Below are positions 46,915 to 56,021 of a DNA stretch of 64,000 bases, piece after piece. Each line of letters begins with the position of its first letter. The first letter of the stretch is position 1. The stretch is from assembly GCF_028200735.1 (NCBI RefSeq), contig NZ_JAQKPV010000002.1, positions 1 through 64,000 on the forward strand. The letters are read 5' to 3'. This DNA is from Streptomyces sp. ACA25. GTDB lineage: Bacteria > Actinomycetota > Actinomycetes > Streptomycetales > Streptomycetaceae. Under the pieces are notes generated by a model. That model was not told the origin of the DNA, did not search any database, and saw nothing but the letters and a program-made list of their open reading frames with translations. The position numbers and the translations under genes are program-made.

Positions 46915-49548
46915 GTGCCCGGAGAGAACCTGACTCGTGACGAGGCCCGTGAGCGAGCCCGGCTGCTGACCGTCGACGGGTACCGGGTGGCACTCGACCT
47001 GCGGTCCGCGAGCGGGCCGGCACCGGCCGGGGGACCGCGCACCTTCCGCTCCACCACCACGATCCGCTTCCGCTGCGCCGAAGAGGACGCCCTGAGCTTC
47101 GTGGACCTCGTGGCCCCGCACCTCCACTCGGTCACCCTGAACGGCATCTCCCTCAACGTCGACCAGGTCTTCGACGGCACCCGGATCGCGCTCGGCGGCC
47201 TGCGGGCGGAGAACGAGCTGATCGTCGACGCCCAGTGCGCCTACAGCCGCACCGGTGAAGGTCTCCACCACTTCCAGGACCCGGAGGACGGTGAGACCTA
47301 TCTCTACACGCAGTACGAACCGGCGGACGCCCGACGCGTGTTCGCCAACTTCGAGCAGCCCGACCTGAAGGCGCCCTTCGACTTCGAGGTCACCGCCCCG
47401 GCCGGGTGGACCGTGCTGAGCAACGGCGCACAGGACGGCGAAGCGGTGCCCGTCGACGGCGGCCGGGCGGCCACCCGGCGGTTCCTGCGGACCAAGCCCA
47501 TCTCCACCTACATCACGGCCGTGGTGGCCGGCCCGTACCACTACGAGCGCGACCACTACACGCGGCGTCTCGAGGACGGCTCCACGCTGGAGATCCCGCT
47601 CGGCGCGCTGTGCCGCAAGGGCCTTGCCAGGCACTTCGACGCCGAGGAGATCTTCACGACGACCAAGCAGGGCCTGGACTTCTTCCACGAGCACTTCGCC
47701 TTCCCGTACCCCTTCGGGAAGTACGACCAGGCGTTCGTGCCGGAGTACAACATCGGCGCGATGGAGAACCCGGGCTGTGTGACGTTCCGTGAGGAGTACG
47801 TCTTCCGCGGGCGCACCACCCGGGCTGCCTACCAGAGCCGGGCCAACACGCTGCTGCACGAGATGGCCCACATGTGGTTCGGCGATCTCGTCACCATGGA
47901 GTGGTGGGACGACCTGTGGCTCAAGGAGTCCTTCGCGGACTTCATGGGCGCCTTCGCCGGCGTGGAAGCCACCCGCTTCACCGAAGGGTGGATCACCTTC
48001 GCCAACCGGCGCAAGGCATGGGCGTACCGGGCCGATCAGCTGCCCTCCACGCACCCGGTCACCGCCGACATCCGCGATCTGCAGGACGCCAAGCTCAACT
48101 TCGACGGCATCACCTACGCCAAGGGTGCCTCCGTACTCAAGCAACTGGTGGCCTATGCCGGGCGGGACGCCTTCCTGGAGGGCTGCCGGCGGTACTTCCA
48201 GCGGCACGCGTACGGCAACACCCGGCTGGAGGACCTCCTCTCGGTGCTGGAGGAGACCTCCGGCCGCGACATGGGCGAGTGGGCCAAGGCCTGGCTGCAG
48301 ACCGCGGGGGTCAACTCACTGACCCCGCAGGCCGTGTACGACTCCGCCGGCCGGATCACCGAGCTGGCCGTGCTCCAGGAGGCCTCCGGGACGGAGGACG
48401 ACGGCACCGGGCAGACCCTCCGCCCGCACCGGATCGCCGTCGGCCTGTACCGGCGGGAGGGCGTGCAGGGCACACTCGTGCGCTACGCGCAGGCCGGGAC
48501 CGACGTGACCGGCATCCGCAGCGTGGTGGGTGCGCTCGCCGGACAGGAACGCCCCGACCTGATTCTGGTCAACGACGAGGACCTGACGTACTGCAAGACA
48601 CGCTTCGACGCCGCGTCCCTGGACACGCTGCGCGAACACCTCGGGTCCGTGGAGGACCCGCTGGCCCGTGCGCTGTGCTGGTCCGCCCTGTGGAACATGA
48701 CCCGGGACGGGCTGATGCCCGCCCGGGACTTCCTCACCCTGGTAAGCCGGTTCGGCGGTGCGGAGACCGACATCGGGGTGCTGCAGATGGTGCACTCCTG
48801 GGCCCGCCAGGCCCTCGTGGACTACACCGCCCCGCCCCGGCGGACGGCCGCCGAGGCCGCTCTCGCCGAGGCCGCACTGCGCGAGCTGCGGCTTGCCGAG
48901 CCCGGAAGCGACCACCAGCTGGCCTGGGCGCGCTTCTTCGCCGCCTGCGCCGGCACGGAGGCCGACTTCCAGCTGCTGCGGGGCCTGCTGGCCGGCACGG
49001 GCCGGATCGACGGCCTGGAGGTGGACCAGGAGCTGCGCTGGACCTTCCTGCTACCGCTGGCCGCGCACGCGGCCGTCGGTGAGCAGGAGCTGCGGGCGGA
49101 GCTGGCCAGGGACGACACCGCCTCCGGCAACCGGCATCTGGTGCGGTGCCTCGCGGCGCGGCCGTCCCCCGAAGTCAAGGCCCAGGCCTGGCGGGACGTG
49201 GTGGAGTCCGACCAGCTGTCCAACGCCCTCATCGAGGCCACCATCGACGGCTTCCAGCGGAGCGGGCAGCGCGAGCTGCTCGCCCCCTACAGCGAGCCGT
49301 ACTTCAGTGTCCTGGAGCAGGTGTGGACGGAGCGCAGCATCGAGATCGGCATGGCGGTCGTGCGCGGCATGTTCCCCTCGCTGCAGGGCGACCGGTCCAC
49401 GCTCGAGGCCACCGACGCCTGGCTCTCGTCGCACGAGGGCGCGGCCCCGGCGCTGCGCCGGCTGGTGCTGGAGGCCCGGGACGACCTGGCGCGGGCGCTA
49501 CGGGCCCAGGCCTGCGACGCGGGAACTCCGACGGCCCCCCGCCTCTGA
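46915..49548 (+). CDS. pepN: Aminopeptidase N, M1 family (copy 1)
   Basis: The product has 877 residues. IGAMENPGC is the GAMEN exopeptidase motif and LHEMAHMWFGDLVTMEWW (about residue 310) is the zinc-binding HExxH, with the third ligand Glu in KESFADF. The C-terminal 400 residues are the helical ERAP1-like domain. It removes N-terminal residues from peptides in the cytoplasm. GTG at 46915 follows AGGGAG and gives (M)PGENLTRDEARERA, nearly identical in type to the start of the second copy. It is convergent, 8 bases apart, with the metallophosphoesterase. Confidence 0.96.
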   Translation: MPGENLTRDEARERARLLTVDGYRVALDLRSASGPAPAGGPRTFRSTTTIRFRCAEEDALSFVDLVAPHLHSVTLNGISLNVDQVFDGTRIALGGLRAENELIVDAQCAYSRTGEGLHHFQDPEDGETYLYTQYEPADARRVFANFEQPDLKAPFDFEVTAPAGWTVLSNGAQDGEAVPVDGGRAATRRFLRTKPISTYITAVVAGPYHYERDHYTRRLEDGSTLEIPLGALCRKGLARHFDAEEIFTTTKQGLDFFHEHFAFPYPFGKYDQAFVPEYNIGAMENPGCVTFREEYVFRGRTTRAAYQSRANTLLHEMAHMWFGDLVTMEWWDDLWLKESFADFMGAFAGVEATRFTEGWITFANRRKAWAYRADQLPSTHPVTADIRDLQDAKLNFDGITYAKGASVLKQLVAYAGRDAFLEGCRRYFQRHAYGNTRLEDLLSVLEETSGRDMGEWAKAWLQTAGVNSLTPQAVYDSAGRITELAVLQEASGTEDDGTGQTLRPHRIAVGLYRREGVQGTLVRYAQAGTDVTGIRSVVGALAGQERPDLILVNDEDLTYCKTRFDAASLDTLREHLGSVEDPLARALCWSALWNMTRDGLMPARDFLTLVSRFGGAETDIGVLQMVHSWARQALVDYTAPPRRTAAEAALAEAALRELRLAEPGSDHQLAWARFFAACAGTEADFQLLRGLLAGTGRIDGLEVDQELRWTFLLPLAAHAAVGEQELRAELARDDTASGNRHLVRCLAARPSPEVKAQAWRDVVESDQLSNALIEATIDGFQRSGQRELLAPYSEPYFSVLEQVWTERSIEIGMAVVRGMFPSLQGDRSTLEATDAWLSSHEGAAPALRRLVLEARDDLARALRAQACDAGTPTAPRL

Positions 49549-49556
49549 GGGCCCGG

Positions 49557-51263
49557 TCACCGTTTCGGCACCAGGAGTTCGGCGTTGAGATCCTTCGGCG
49601 CGCCCAGCCGCTCGTCGAGCGGCGCGCCGGGCGCGTTGAAGGCCAGCTCACGGTAGTACGCGGCAAGCCCGGTCTGGGAGAGGTCCTCGGGCGTGGTGGC
49701 GTACGGGGCGCCCGATTCGATCAGGGTGGTGAACAGCGAGAGCGTCCCGTCGCCGTTGTCGGTCAGCTCGACGACCCGGGCCAGCTGCGGGTGGTCGACG
49801 TGCGAGGCGGTGTTGATCTCCCAGAACGTCTCACGCGCCACGATGCGGTTGCGGTGGCTGTGGCCGGATATCCAGGCCAGCACGTTGCGGTGCCGCTGCA
49901 GCAGCGCGACGAGCTCCTCACCGAGGTGCCGCTCCTCGTCCGGGTGTTCCGGGTCCGGACTGCCGTTGGTCATGGACCAGCTGGCGTGGTGGCTGAAGAC
50001 CAGGACGTGATCGTCCGCGTGCTGTTCGAGCAGCGCGGCCAGCCAGCGGAGCTGACGGGTGCCGAGGGATCCCTGCCAGTGACCGCCGGGGACGGTGGTG
50101 TCCAGGCTGATCCCCAGGACCCCGTCGGCTATCCGGAAGGAGTAGTGGAGGCGGCCCGCCGCGGCGTCCTCCGCCTCGTAGCCGTGGCCGCGCGGTCCGG
50201 CGCCGGTGAACCGCTCCTCGAGGTGGGCCTCCGCGTAGCCGCGATGGGTGAAGGGTGCGCGGGACTCGTCGGCGGTCACCGGACGCATGGACCGGGCGTG
50301 CCGACGGGTGACCTCGAAGTACCCCTCCCCGAGCGGGTCGTCCCCCGCGCGCAGGCTCTCCCGCAGGGGCCGGGCGACGTCACCGGGCAGCTCGAGCAGT
50401 TTGCGGTCCCCCACGGCGAGTTCGGCCGCGGCGCCGTCCCCGCGCCCGTAGCAGCCGCCGGGCAGGGCGTCGTGGTTGCCGACGGTGGAGTACCACGGCA
50501 CGGTGAGGCCGGGGCTGTTGACCTCTCGCACAGCGGCCCGCAGGAAGCCCTCGATGTGGGGGAAGCCGAGCTGCTTGTCGACGTCGGCGAGCTCGTCCTC
50601 CGGCTGCCAGAACTGGGTGAGCCCGCTGTTCTGAACCCCCTCGTAGCGCTGCGGGTCACCGGAGTTCGGGGTGATCCGGCCTCCGGTCATCACCGTGAGG
50701 AACCACTCCAGCTCGTTGCGGGAGTTGTTGTCCGTGTTGTCGCCCGTGGTCATGACGAAGCCGAGCGGCTCCCCGGTGGCCGGCCCGGTCCGCAAGGTGT
50801 TGACCTTCTCGACCAGGGAGACCAGGCCTTGCACGGTCAGCGCCTCCTGGGGGCGCCAGCCGGGCAGCCAGGCGGACCGCAGCATTTCGAAACGCACCGG
50901 GTGCTGGACGTCGGTCACGTGGGTGTCGGTGAACTGGACGAACGCTGCCAGGGGCGTGCCGCGCCCCTGGCGCCCGGACCGGGCCGCGACGAGGTCCTCC
51001 CGCAGGACGCGCGGCCAGCCGGAGCCGGCTGTCAGCTGCCGGTAGGGGCCGGTGCCGGAGCCGGTCGCGACCCGTTCCAGGGTGGTGCCGGCCTCCGCGT
51101 GCTCCCCGGAGGCCGGACCCGTGCGTTCGTCCTGGGCCTCGGCCCTGCCGCGCCGGCCGCTGAGTGCCACGGCCCCCGCGGTGGCCAGGGCCGCGCCGCC
51201 CACGGCGCCCAGCACCGTCCGGCGGTCGGCGACGGTCTCGGTGAAGCGCTGCGCGCCGGGCAT
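49557..51263 (-). CDS. Tat-exported metallophosphoesterase (TIGR03767 type)
   Basis: The product has 568 residues. The N-terminus ADRRTVLGAVGGAALATAGA is a twin-arginine signal. The calcineurin-like motifs are FTDTHVTD, TTGDNTDN, VGNHDA, FSHHAS and SGHSHRN, supplying the dinuclear metal ligands. The family TIGR03767 is of unknown substrate; a secreted phosphodiesterase or phosphatase activity is expected. ATG at 51263 follows CAGGAGA. Upstream residues of the longer frame are not conserved. It is divergent from the subtilisin gene. Confidence 0.9.
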   Translation of the reverse strand: MPGAQRFTETVADRRTVLGAVGGAALATAGAVALSGRRGRAEAQDERTGPASGEHAEAGTTLERVATGSGTGPYRQLTAGSGWPRVLREDLVAARSGRQGRGTPLAAFVQFTDTHVTDVQHPVRFEMLRSAWLPGWRPQEALTVQGLVSLVEKVNTLRTGPATGEPLGFVMTTGDNTDNNSRNELEWFLTVMTGGRITPNSGDPQRYEGVQNSGLTQFWQPEDELADVDKQLGFPHIEGFLRAAVREVNSPGLTVPWYSTVGNHDALPGGCYGRGDGAAAELAVGDRKLLELPGDVARPLRESLRAGDDPLGEGYFEVTRRHARSMRPVTADESRAPFTHRGYAEAHLEERFTGAGPRGHGYEAEDAAAGRLHYSFRIADGVLGISLDTTVPGGHWQGSLGTRQLRWLAALLEQHADDHVLVFSHHASWSMTNGSPDPEHPDEERHLGEELVALLQRHRNVLAWISGHSHRNRIVARETFWEINTASHVDHPQLARVVELTDNGDGTLSLFTTLIESGAPYATTPEDLSQTGLAAYYRELAFNAPGAPLDERLGAPKDLNAELLVPKR

Positions 51264-51586
51264 CGGCTCTCCTGGGGTCGGTGGTGCCGCGTTCCCTCCG
51301 CCGAGCATGACGCACCCCGTCGCCGGCCCCGGGTGGGACAGGGTGCGGCAGGCAGAAAGGGTCCGCCGAAGGAGACGCGCCTGCCAGTCTCCCCCACTCG
51401 CGGCCACTCAATCCGGCCCGATGGCTTGACGTGAACCATTCGAAACCTGCCGGTGACTTTCGCGCCGGCGACAATTTCGCATGTATCTGCAGATACTTGT
51501 CGAGTTTTTCTTCAACCCCTCCCAAATACAGGGCACTTCCGTATGCTTACCGGCCACCCTGTCTCGGATAACGAACAAGGATGGTC
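51264..51586. promoter_or_regulatory. Divergent region with a 14-bp palindrome
   Basis: This 323-base gap separates the metallophosphoesterase and the subtilisin. GTATCTGCAGATAC at 51483-51496 is a perfect palindrome about 90 bases upstream of the subtilisin start, in locally AT-rich DNA, and is a good operator candidate. AAGG at 51577-51580 is the ribosome site for the subtilisin. Confidence 0.55.
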
Positions 51587-54500
51587 ATGAAACGGACCCC
51601 GTCCCTCATATCCGCCCAATCTCCTGGGCGGAGACGCGTCACACGGGCGGCGCTGGCCGCAGGCGTGGCAATCACCCTGGCTGCCACCACCGCGCCCGCC
51701 GCATTCGCTGCCGAGGAAACCCCTGGCACGGAGCTGGGCAAGCCGCTGGACGAAAAGTTCAGCACCGCCGACGCGAACCGGCTGGCCGAGGCCAAGGCCG
51801 GTGGCGAAGCGAACGTCACCCTGCTGATCGCCACCGAACCGGGCGGAACCGCTGAGGTCACCGCGGACCTCGAGTCCATCGCCGGCGCCTCAGTGGGCTA
51901 CACCGATGACTCGATCGGTTACGTGCGCGCCACCGTGCCCACGGCCCAGGCGGACAACGCCATCGAGCGGAGCACGAAGAAGACCGCGGTGCACGCGATC
52001 GACCTCAATGAGGAGATCAAGCTCCCGGATCCCGACCCGGAGGGCGGCAAGGGCGGCAAGCCGGGCAAACCGAGCAAGAGTTACCCCGGACCGGACGCCA
52101 GTACGCCGGACAAGAACCCGTACCAGCCGTCCCACGAGATCGGCACGGTCGACTGGATCAAGAAGAACCGGACCGCGGACGGCCGCGGCGTCACCATCGG
52201 TGTCATCGACACCGGCGTCGACCTGGAGCACCCGGCTCTCCAGGAGACCACCACCGGCGAACGCAAGATCGTCGACTGGACGACCGCGACCGACCCGATC
52301 GTCGACAGCGACGCCACCTGGCGGCCGATGGTCACCGAGGTGTCGGGCGAGGTCTTCACCTTCAACGGCCGCGAGTACAAGGCTCCTGAAGGCGACTACC
52401 TGATCAGCCTGTTCCGTGAGAACGCCACTGTCGGCGGCGACATGAACGGCGACCTGAACCGCGACGGCAGCACCGACGGCTCCTGGGCCGTGCTGTACGA
52501 CCCGGAGTCCGGCACCGTCACCGTCGACCTCGACGACGACGGCGACTTCCGCAACGACACCGCGATGAAGCCGTACGCCGAGAACTACGACGTCGGTTAC
52601 TTCGGTGAGGACGACCCGGACACCGCCATCGCCGAGCGCATCCCGTTCGTGGTGGAGATCCGCGAGGACGTCCCGATGGACCCCTACGGCGGCGACTGGG
52701 TCGGTGAGACCGCCGACTTCGTCAACATCGGCATCGTCTCCGCCGCTCACGGCACCCACGTCGCGGGCATCACCGCCGCCAACGGCCTGTTCGGCGGCAA
52801 GATGAACGGCGCCGCACCCGGCGCCAAGGTCGTCTCCTCCCGCGCCTGTTCGTGGGCCGGCGGCTGCACCGCCACCGCGCTGACCGAAGGCATGATCGAT
52901 CTCGTCGTCAACCGCGACGTCGACATCGTCAACATGTCGATCGGCGGCCTGCCCGCGCTGAACGACGGCAACAACGCCCGGGCCCGGCTCTACACCGAGC
53001 TGATCGACACCTACGGCGTCCAGCTGATCATCTCCGCGGGCAACAGCGGCCCCGGCATGAACACCGTCGGCGACCCGTCGGTGGCCGACAAGGTGATCAG
53101 CGTCGGCGCCGGCGTCTCCAAGGAGACCTGGGCCGCCAACTACGGCTCCGAGGTGAAGGCCAAGTACGCGCTCTTCCCCTTCTCCTCGCGCGGCCCGCGC
53201 GCGGACGGCGGCTTCAAGCCGACCATCGTCGGCCCCGGCGCCTCCATCAACACCATCCCGACCTGGCAGGCCGGGTCGGCCGTTCCCGACGCGGGCTACA
53301 CGCTGCCCCCCGGCTACGGCATGTTCAACGGCACCTCGATGTCGGCTCCGCAGGTGGCGGGCGCCTCGGCGCTGCTGCTGTCCGCGGCCGACCAGCGCGG
53401 TTTCGACGTCTCGCCCGCTGACCTGCGCACCGCGCTGGCCAGCTCGGCCAAGCCCATCAAGGGCGTCCAGGCGTACGAGCAGGGCGCCGGCCTGATGGAC
53501 ACCGCCGGCGCCTGGCGGCACCTGGCACGCGCCACCTCGGCCTACGAGTACAGCGTGCAGGCCCCGGTGAGCCACGAGCTCTCCGAGTTCCTGGCCACCC
53601 CGGGCTCCGGCACCGGCATCTACGACCGGGAGAGCGGCCCGGCCGTCGGCAAGAAGAAGGTGTACGACGTCACCCTCACCCGGACCACCGGTCCGGACCG
53701 GGCGCTGCGCCACTCGCTGAAGCTCAGCAACAACCACGACAAGACCTTCCGGATCGTCGGCAAGTCCTCGGTCAACCTGCCGCTGAACCAGCCGGTGACG
53801 GTGAAGGTGCAGGCCAAGCCCCGTTCCACGGGCGTACACAGCGCCCTGCTCAACGTCAGCGACGGTCGTACCGGTGGTGTCAGCCACCAGATGATGGCCA
53901 CGGTCGTCGTGCCCGAGGAGCTGGGTGCTCCGGACTTCTCCTTCGAGACCTCCGGCACCGTGCAGCGCAACGGCCCCGTCTCCTACTTCGTCCGGGTGCC
54001 CGAGGGCGCCCAGTCGCTCGAGGTGGCGATGGACGGTCTGCTCGACGACAGCCAGACCCGCTGGCTGGCCATCAACCCGTGGGGCATCCCGGCCGACAAC
54101 CAGGCCGTCTTCTCCTGCTACAACAACCTGGACGACCCGCGGAACACCTGCCGGCCCGACCTGCGCTCCTACGACAACCCGATGCCGGGGGTCTGGGAAC
54201 TGGCGGTCGACAGCCGCCGCACCTCGCCGATGCTGAACAACCCGTACAACCTGACCGCTTCGGCGCTGGGCACCGTGTTCGACCCGGCGACGCAGGTCAT
54301 CGAGGAGGCCGAGACCGGCACCCCCGCCCCGGTCAGCTGGGAGGTCACCAACAACTTCGCGGCGATCGAGGGCACCCTCGAGGGCGGCGCCCTCGGCTCG
54401 GCGAAGACCGACCGGCCCACCATCGCCGATGACGACTGGGTGACCGTCAGCACGGTCGAGATCGGTGAGGGCGTGACCCTCTTCGAGGCGGTCATCGGCA

Positions 54501-54895
54501 ACCCGTCCGATGCCTCCGCCGACCTGGACCTGTACGTCTACCGCGACGGTGTGACGGTCGGCAGCGGTACCACCGGCGACTCGGAGGAGCTCGTCCGGAT
54601 CACCGACCCGCAGCCGGGCACCTACGTCGTGGAGGTCCACGCCTGGTCGGTTCCGGCCGGCTCCACCGACTACGACTACCGCGACGTCTACTACAGCCCG
54701 GGCCTCGGCTCGGTCGACGTGGACTCCGGCACGACCATCAGCCTGGGCGCCGGAGAGACCGTCACGGTCGGCGCCGAGGTCACCGTCGAGACGGCCGCCC
54801 CCGAGGGCCGCGAGTTCTTCGGCGAGGTCAAGCTCCTCAACGAGCGCGGCACCGCGACGGGCTCCGGTCACGTCCAGATCGGCCAGGCGCTGTAA
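51587..54895 (+). CDS. Large secreted subtilisin-like S8 peptidase
   Basis: The product has 1102 residues. A signal peptide (basic RRRVTRAALAAGVAITLAA, cleavage near AFA-AEE) is followed by an inhibitor-like propeptide to about 140. The catalytic triad is Asp in GVIDTGVD (about 207), His in HGTHVAGI (about 390) and Ser in NGTSMSAPQVAG (about 583). The Asp-His distance is about 180 residues, far longer than in subtilisin; the insert carries Asp-rich, possibly calcium-binding loops (DMNGDLNRDGS, DLDDDGDFRND). A PPC-type beta domain lies near 950-1050 (DLDLYVYRDG, PGTYVVEVHAW). ATG at 51587 has better spacing from AAGG than ATG at 51581. Confidence 0.94.
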   Translation: MKRTPSLISAQSPGRRRVTRAALAAGVAITLAATTAPAAFAAEETPGTELGKPLDEKFSTADANRLAEAKAGGEANVTLLIATEPGGTAEVTADLESIAGASVGYTDDSIGYVRATVPTAQADNAIERSTKKTAVHAIDLNEEIKLPDPDPEGGKGGKPGKPSKSYPGPDASTPDKNPYQPSHEIGTVDWIKKNRTADGRGVTIGVIDTGVDLEHPALQETTTGERKIVDWTTATDPIVDSDATWRPMVTEVSGEVFTFNGREYKAPEGDYLISLFRENATVGGDMNGDLNRDGSTDGSWAVLYDPESGTVTVDLDDDGDFRNDTAMKPYAENYDVGYFGEDDPDTAIAERIPFVVEIREDVPMDPYGGDWVGETADFVNIGIVSAAHGTHVAGITAANGLFGGKMNGAAPGAKVVSSRACSWAGGCTATALTEGMIDLVVNRDVDIVNMSIGGLPALNDGNNARARLYTELIDTYGVQLIISAGNSGPGMNTVGDPSVADKVISVGAGVSKETWAANYGSEVKAKYALFPFSSRGPRADGGFKPTIVGPGASINTIPTWQAGSAVPDAGYTLPPGYGMFNGTSMSAPQVAGASALLLSAADQRGFDVSPADLRTALASSAKPIKGVQAYEQGAGLMDTAGAWRHLARATSAYEYSVQAPVSHELSEFLATPGSGTGIYDRESGPAVGKKKVYDVTLTRTTGPDRALRHSLKLSNNHDKTFRIVGKSSVNLPLNQPVTVKVQAKPRSTGVHSALLNVSDGRTGGVSHQMMATVVVPEELGAPDFSFETSGTVQRNGPVSYFVRVPEGAQSLEVAMDGLLDDSQTRWLAINPWGIPADNQAVFSCYNNLDDPRNTCRPDLRSYDNPMPGVWELAVDSRRTSPMLNNPYNLTASALGTVFDPATQVIEEAETGTPAPVSWEVTNNFAAIEGTLEGGALGSAKTDRPTIADDDWVTVSTVEIGEGVTLFEAVIGNPSDASADLDLYVYRDGVTVGSGTTGDSEELVRITDPQPGTYVVEVHAWSVPAGSTDYDYRDVYYSPGLGSVDVDSGTTISLGAGETVTVGAEVTVETAAPEGREFFGEVKLLNERGTATGSGHVQIGQAL

Positions 54896-54928
54896 CTCCC
54901 GCCTGACCGAGCCGCAACGGTGAACACC

Positions 54929-54961
54929 GGGGCGGGCACCCCAGCCAGGGGTGCCCGCCCC
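54929..54961 (+). terminator. Hairpin after the subtilisin
   Basis: GGGGCGGGCACCCC and its exact complement (14 bp) enclose loop AGCCA. It starts 33 bases after the stop and also lies just beyond the stop of the convergent small gene at 54991-55407. Confidence 0.9.
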
Positions 54962-54990
54962 TCCGCCGTTCGCCGTTCCCCGCCCGCCCG

Positions 54991-55407
54991 TCACCCCCGC
55001 TCCGGGGAAGGGCCCTGCGGGGCCGCCCGCGGGGTGCCGGAACGGCCCGAGTCGGGTCCCGCGGCCGGCCGTGGGACGGCAGAGAGCACATACCGGACCG
55101 GACCGTCGGCCACCACGTGGGCGTACCCGCGACCTGCCTCCAGCGCGGCGCAGGCCCGCTCGGTCTCCTCCCGGTCGGCAAGCCAGGCCCGTACCGGACG
55201 GGCGGCCGCCGCATCGAGCTGGTCGGCGACATGCGACCCGCGCCAGCACAGCCACAGCACCGCCCCCCACGCCGAGCCGACCGTGCAGGCACCGAGCCGG
55301 AACAGACCGGTCCGGCCCCGGGTCCAGGCCACCGCCTCGCAACCGTAGACCCGCACCGCAAGCGGCACCGGTGCCGGGAACACCGGGGCGACGATCAGCA
55401 TCCGCAT
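54991..55407 (-). CDS. Hypothetical protein downstream of ATPase
   Basis: The product has 138 residues, starting MRMLIVAPVFPAPVPLAVR. It has one moderately hydrophobic stretch (CTVGSAWGAVLWLCW), a charged middle (WLADREETERACAALEAGRG) and a Pro/Gly/Arg tail. I do not recognise a family. ATG at 55407 lies within the end of the ATP-binding protein gene (overlap 13 bases) behind GGGGGAG, so it is translationally coupled; the next ATG at 55401 is also possible. Small genes at this position are common beside Streptomyces anti-sigma-like ATPases. Confidence 0.6.
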   Translation of the reverse strand: MRMLIVAPVFPAPVPLAVRVYGCEAVAWTRGRTGLFRLGACTVGSAWGAVLWLCWRGSHVADQLDAAAARPVRAWLADREETERACAALEAGRGYAHVVADGPVRYVLSAVPRPAAGPDSGRSGTPRAAPQGPSPERG

Positions 55408-55826
55408 GTCTCCCCCGCCTCAGTGGCGAGCCTCACCCACACCGTCCTGCCACCCTGTCCGGTCCGGACACCCCAGGTCTGAGCGAGCGCCCCCACCAGC
55501 GCCAGCCCTCGTCCCGACTCCTCCTCCGTCCCGGCCTCCCGGGGCTCGGGCCGGCCCTGCCGTCCGCAGTCGGACACCTCCACAACCAGCGCGCCGGTCT
55601 CCAGACGCAGCGTCAGTGCGAAGGTCCCCCCGGCTCCTCCCGCATGCCGCACCACGTTTGTGGCCAGCTCACTGACGATCAGCACCGCCGAATCCACCAG
55701 GCCGGGCTGCCCCCACAGCACGAGCTGCCGGGCGACGAGTCCGCGCGCCACCGCCACCTGGTCCGGCCGGACGCACAAGCGGCGGGTCGTGACCTTCTGT
55801 GACGCGGCCTGTGGTGATGCCTGCAC
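55395..55826 (-). CDS. Anti-sigma-factor-like ATP-binding protein
   Basis: The product has 143 residues, a stand-alone GHKL ATPase domain (HATPase_c_2). SELATNVVRHAGG is the N box, VVEVSDCGRQG the G1 box and GRGLALVGALA the G2 box. Such proteins are RsbW/SpoIIAB-like kinases or anti-sigma factors and often stand beside XRE-DUF397 genes in Streptomyces. GTG at 55826 has a strong AAGGAGG site. It is divergent from the XRE regulator. Confidence 0.88.
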   Translation of the reverse strand: MQASPQAASQKVTTRRLCVRPDQVAVARGLVARQLVLWGQPGLVDSAVLIVSELATNVVRHAGGAGGTFALTLRLETGALVVEVSDCGRQGRPEPREAGTEEESGRGLALVGALAQTWGVRTGQGGRTVWVRLATEAGETCGC

Positions 55827-56021
55827 GGGACCTCCTTGACGATCGGACCCATCGAGTGATCGGTCGAGCACCCAGAGTGTCATTACCCATAGGCACAAAT
55901 CAAGAAAAGCAAAGTACCCACATGCACTTACACCCAAGGTGGTATACCTATCGGGCATATGACGGCCAGTGGGGCGCTGTCCGTCAGGCAGACTGGCACC
56001 GAAACCGAGGAGGATTGTCCA
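55827..56021. promoter_or_regulatory. ATPase/XRE divergent promoter region
   Basis: This 195-base gap is notably AT-rich. GGTATACC at 55941-55948 is an 8-bp palindrome about 80 bases upstream of the XRE start. Autoregulation by the XRE protein is plausible but not shown. Confidence 0.45.

Noticed and set aside
46759..48207. N-terminal extension of the DsbA-like gene to 696 residues
   Set aside because: The extension is antisense to pepN and has no conserved features; ATG 46758 has a good ribosome site and the family start.
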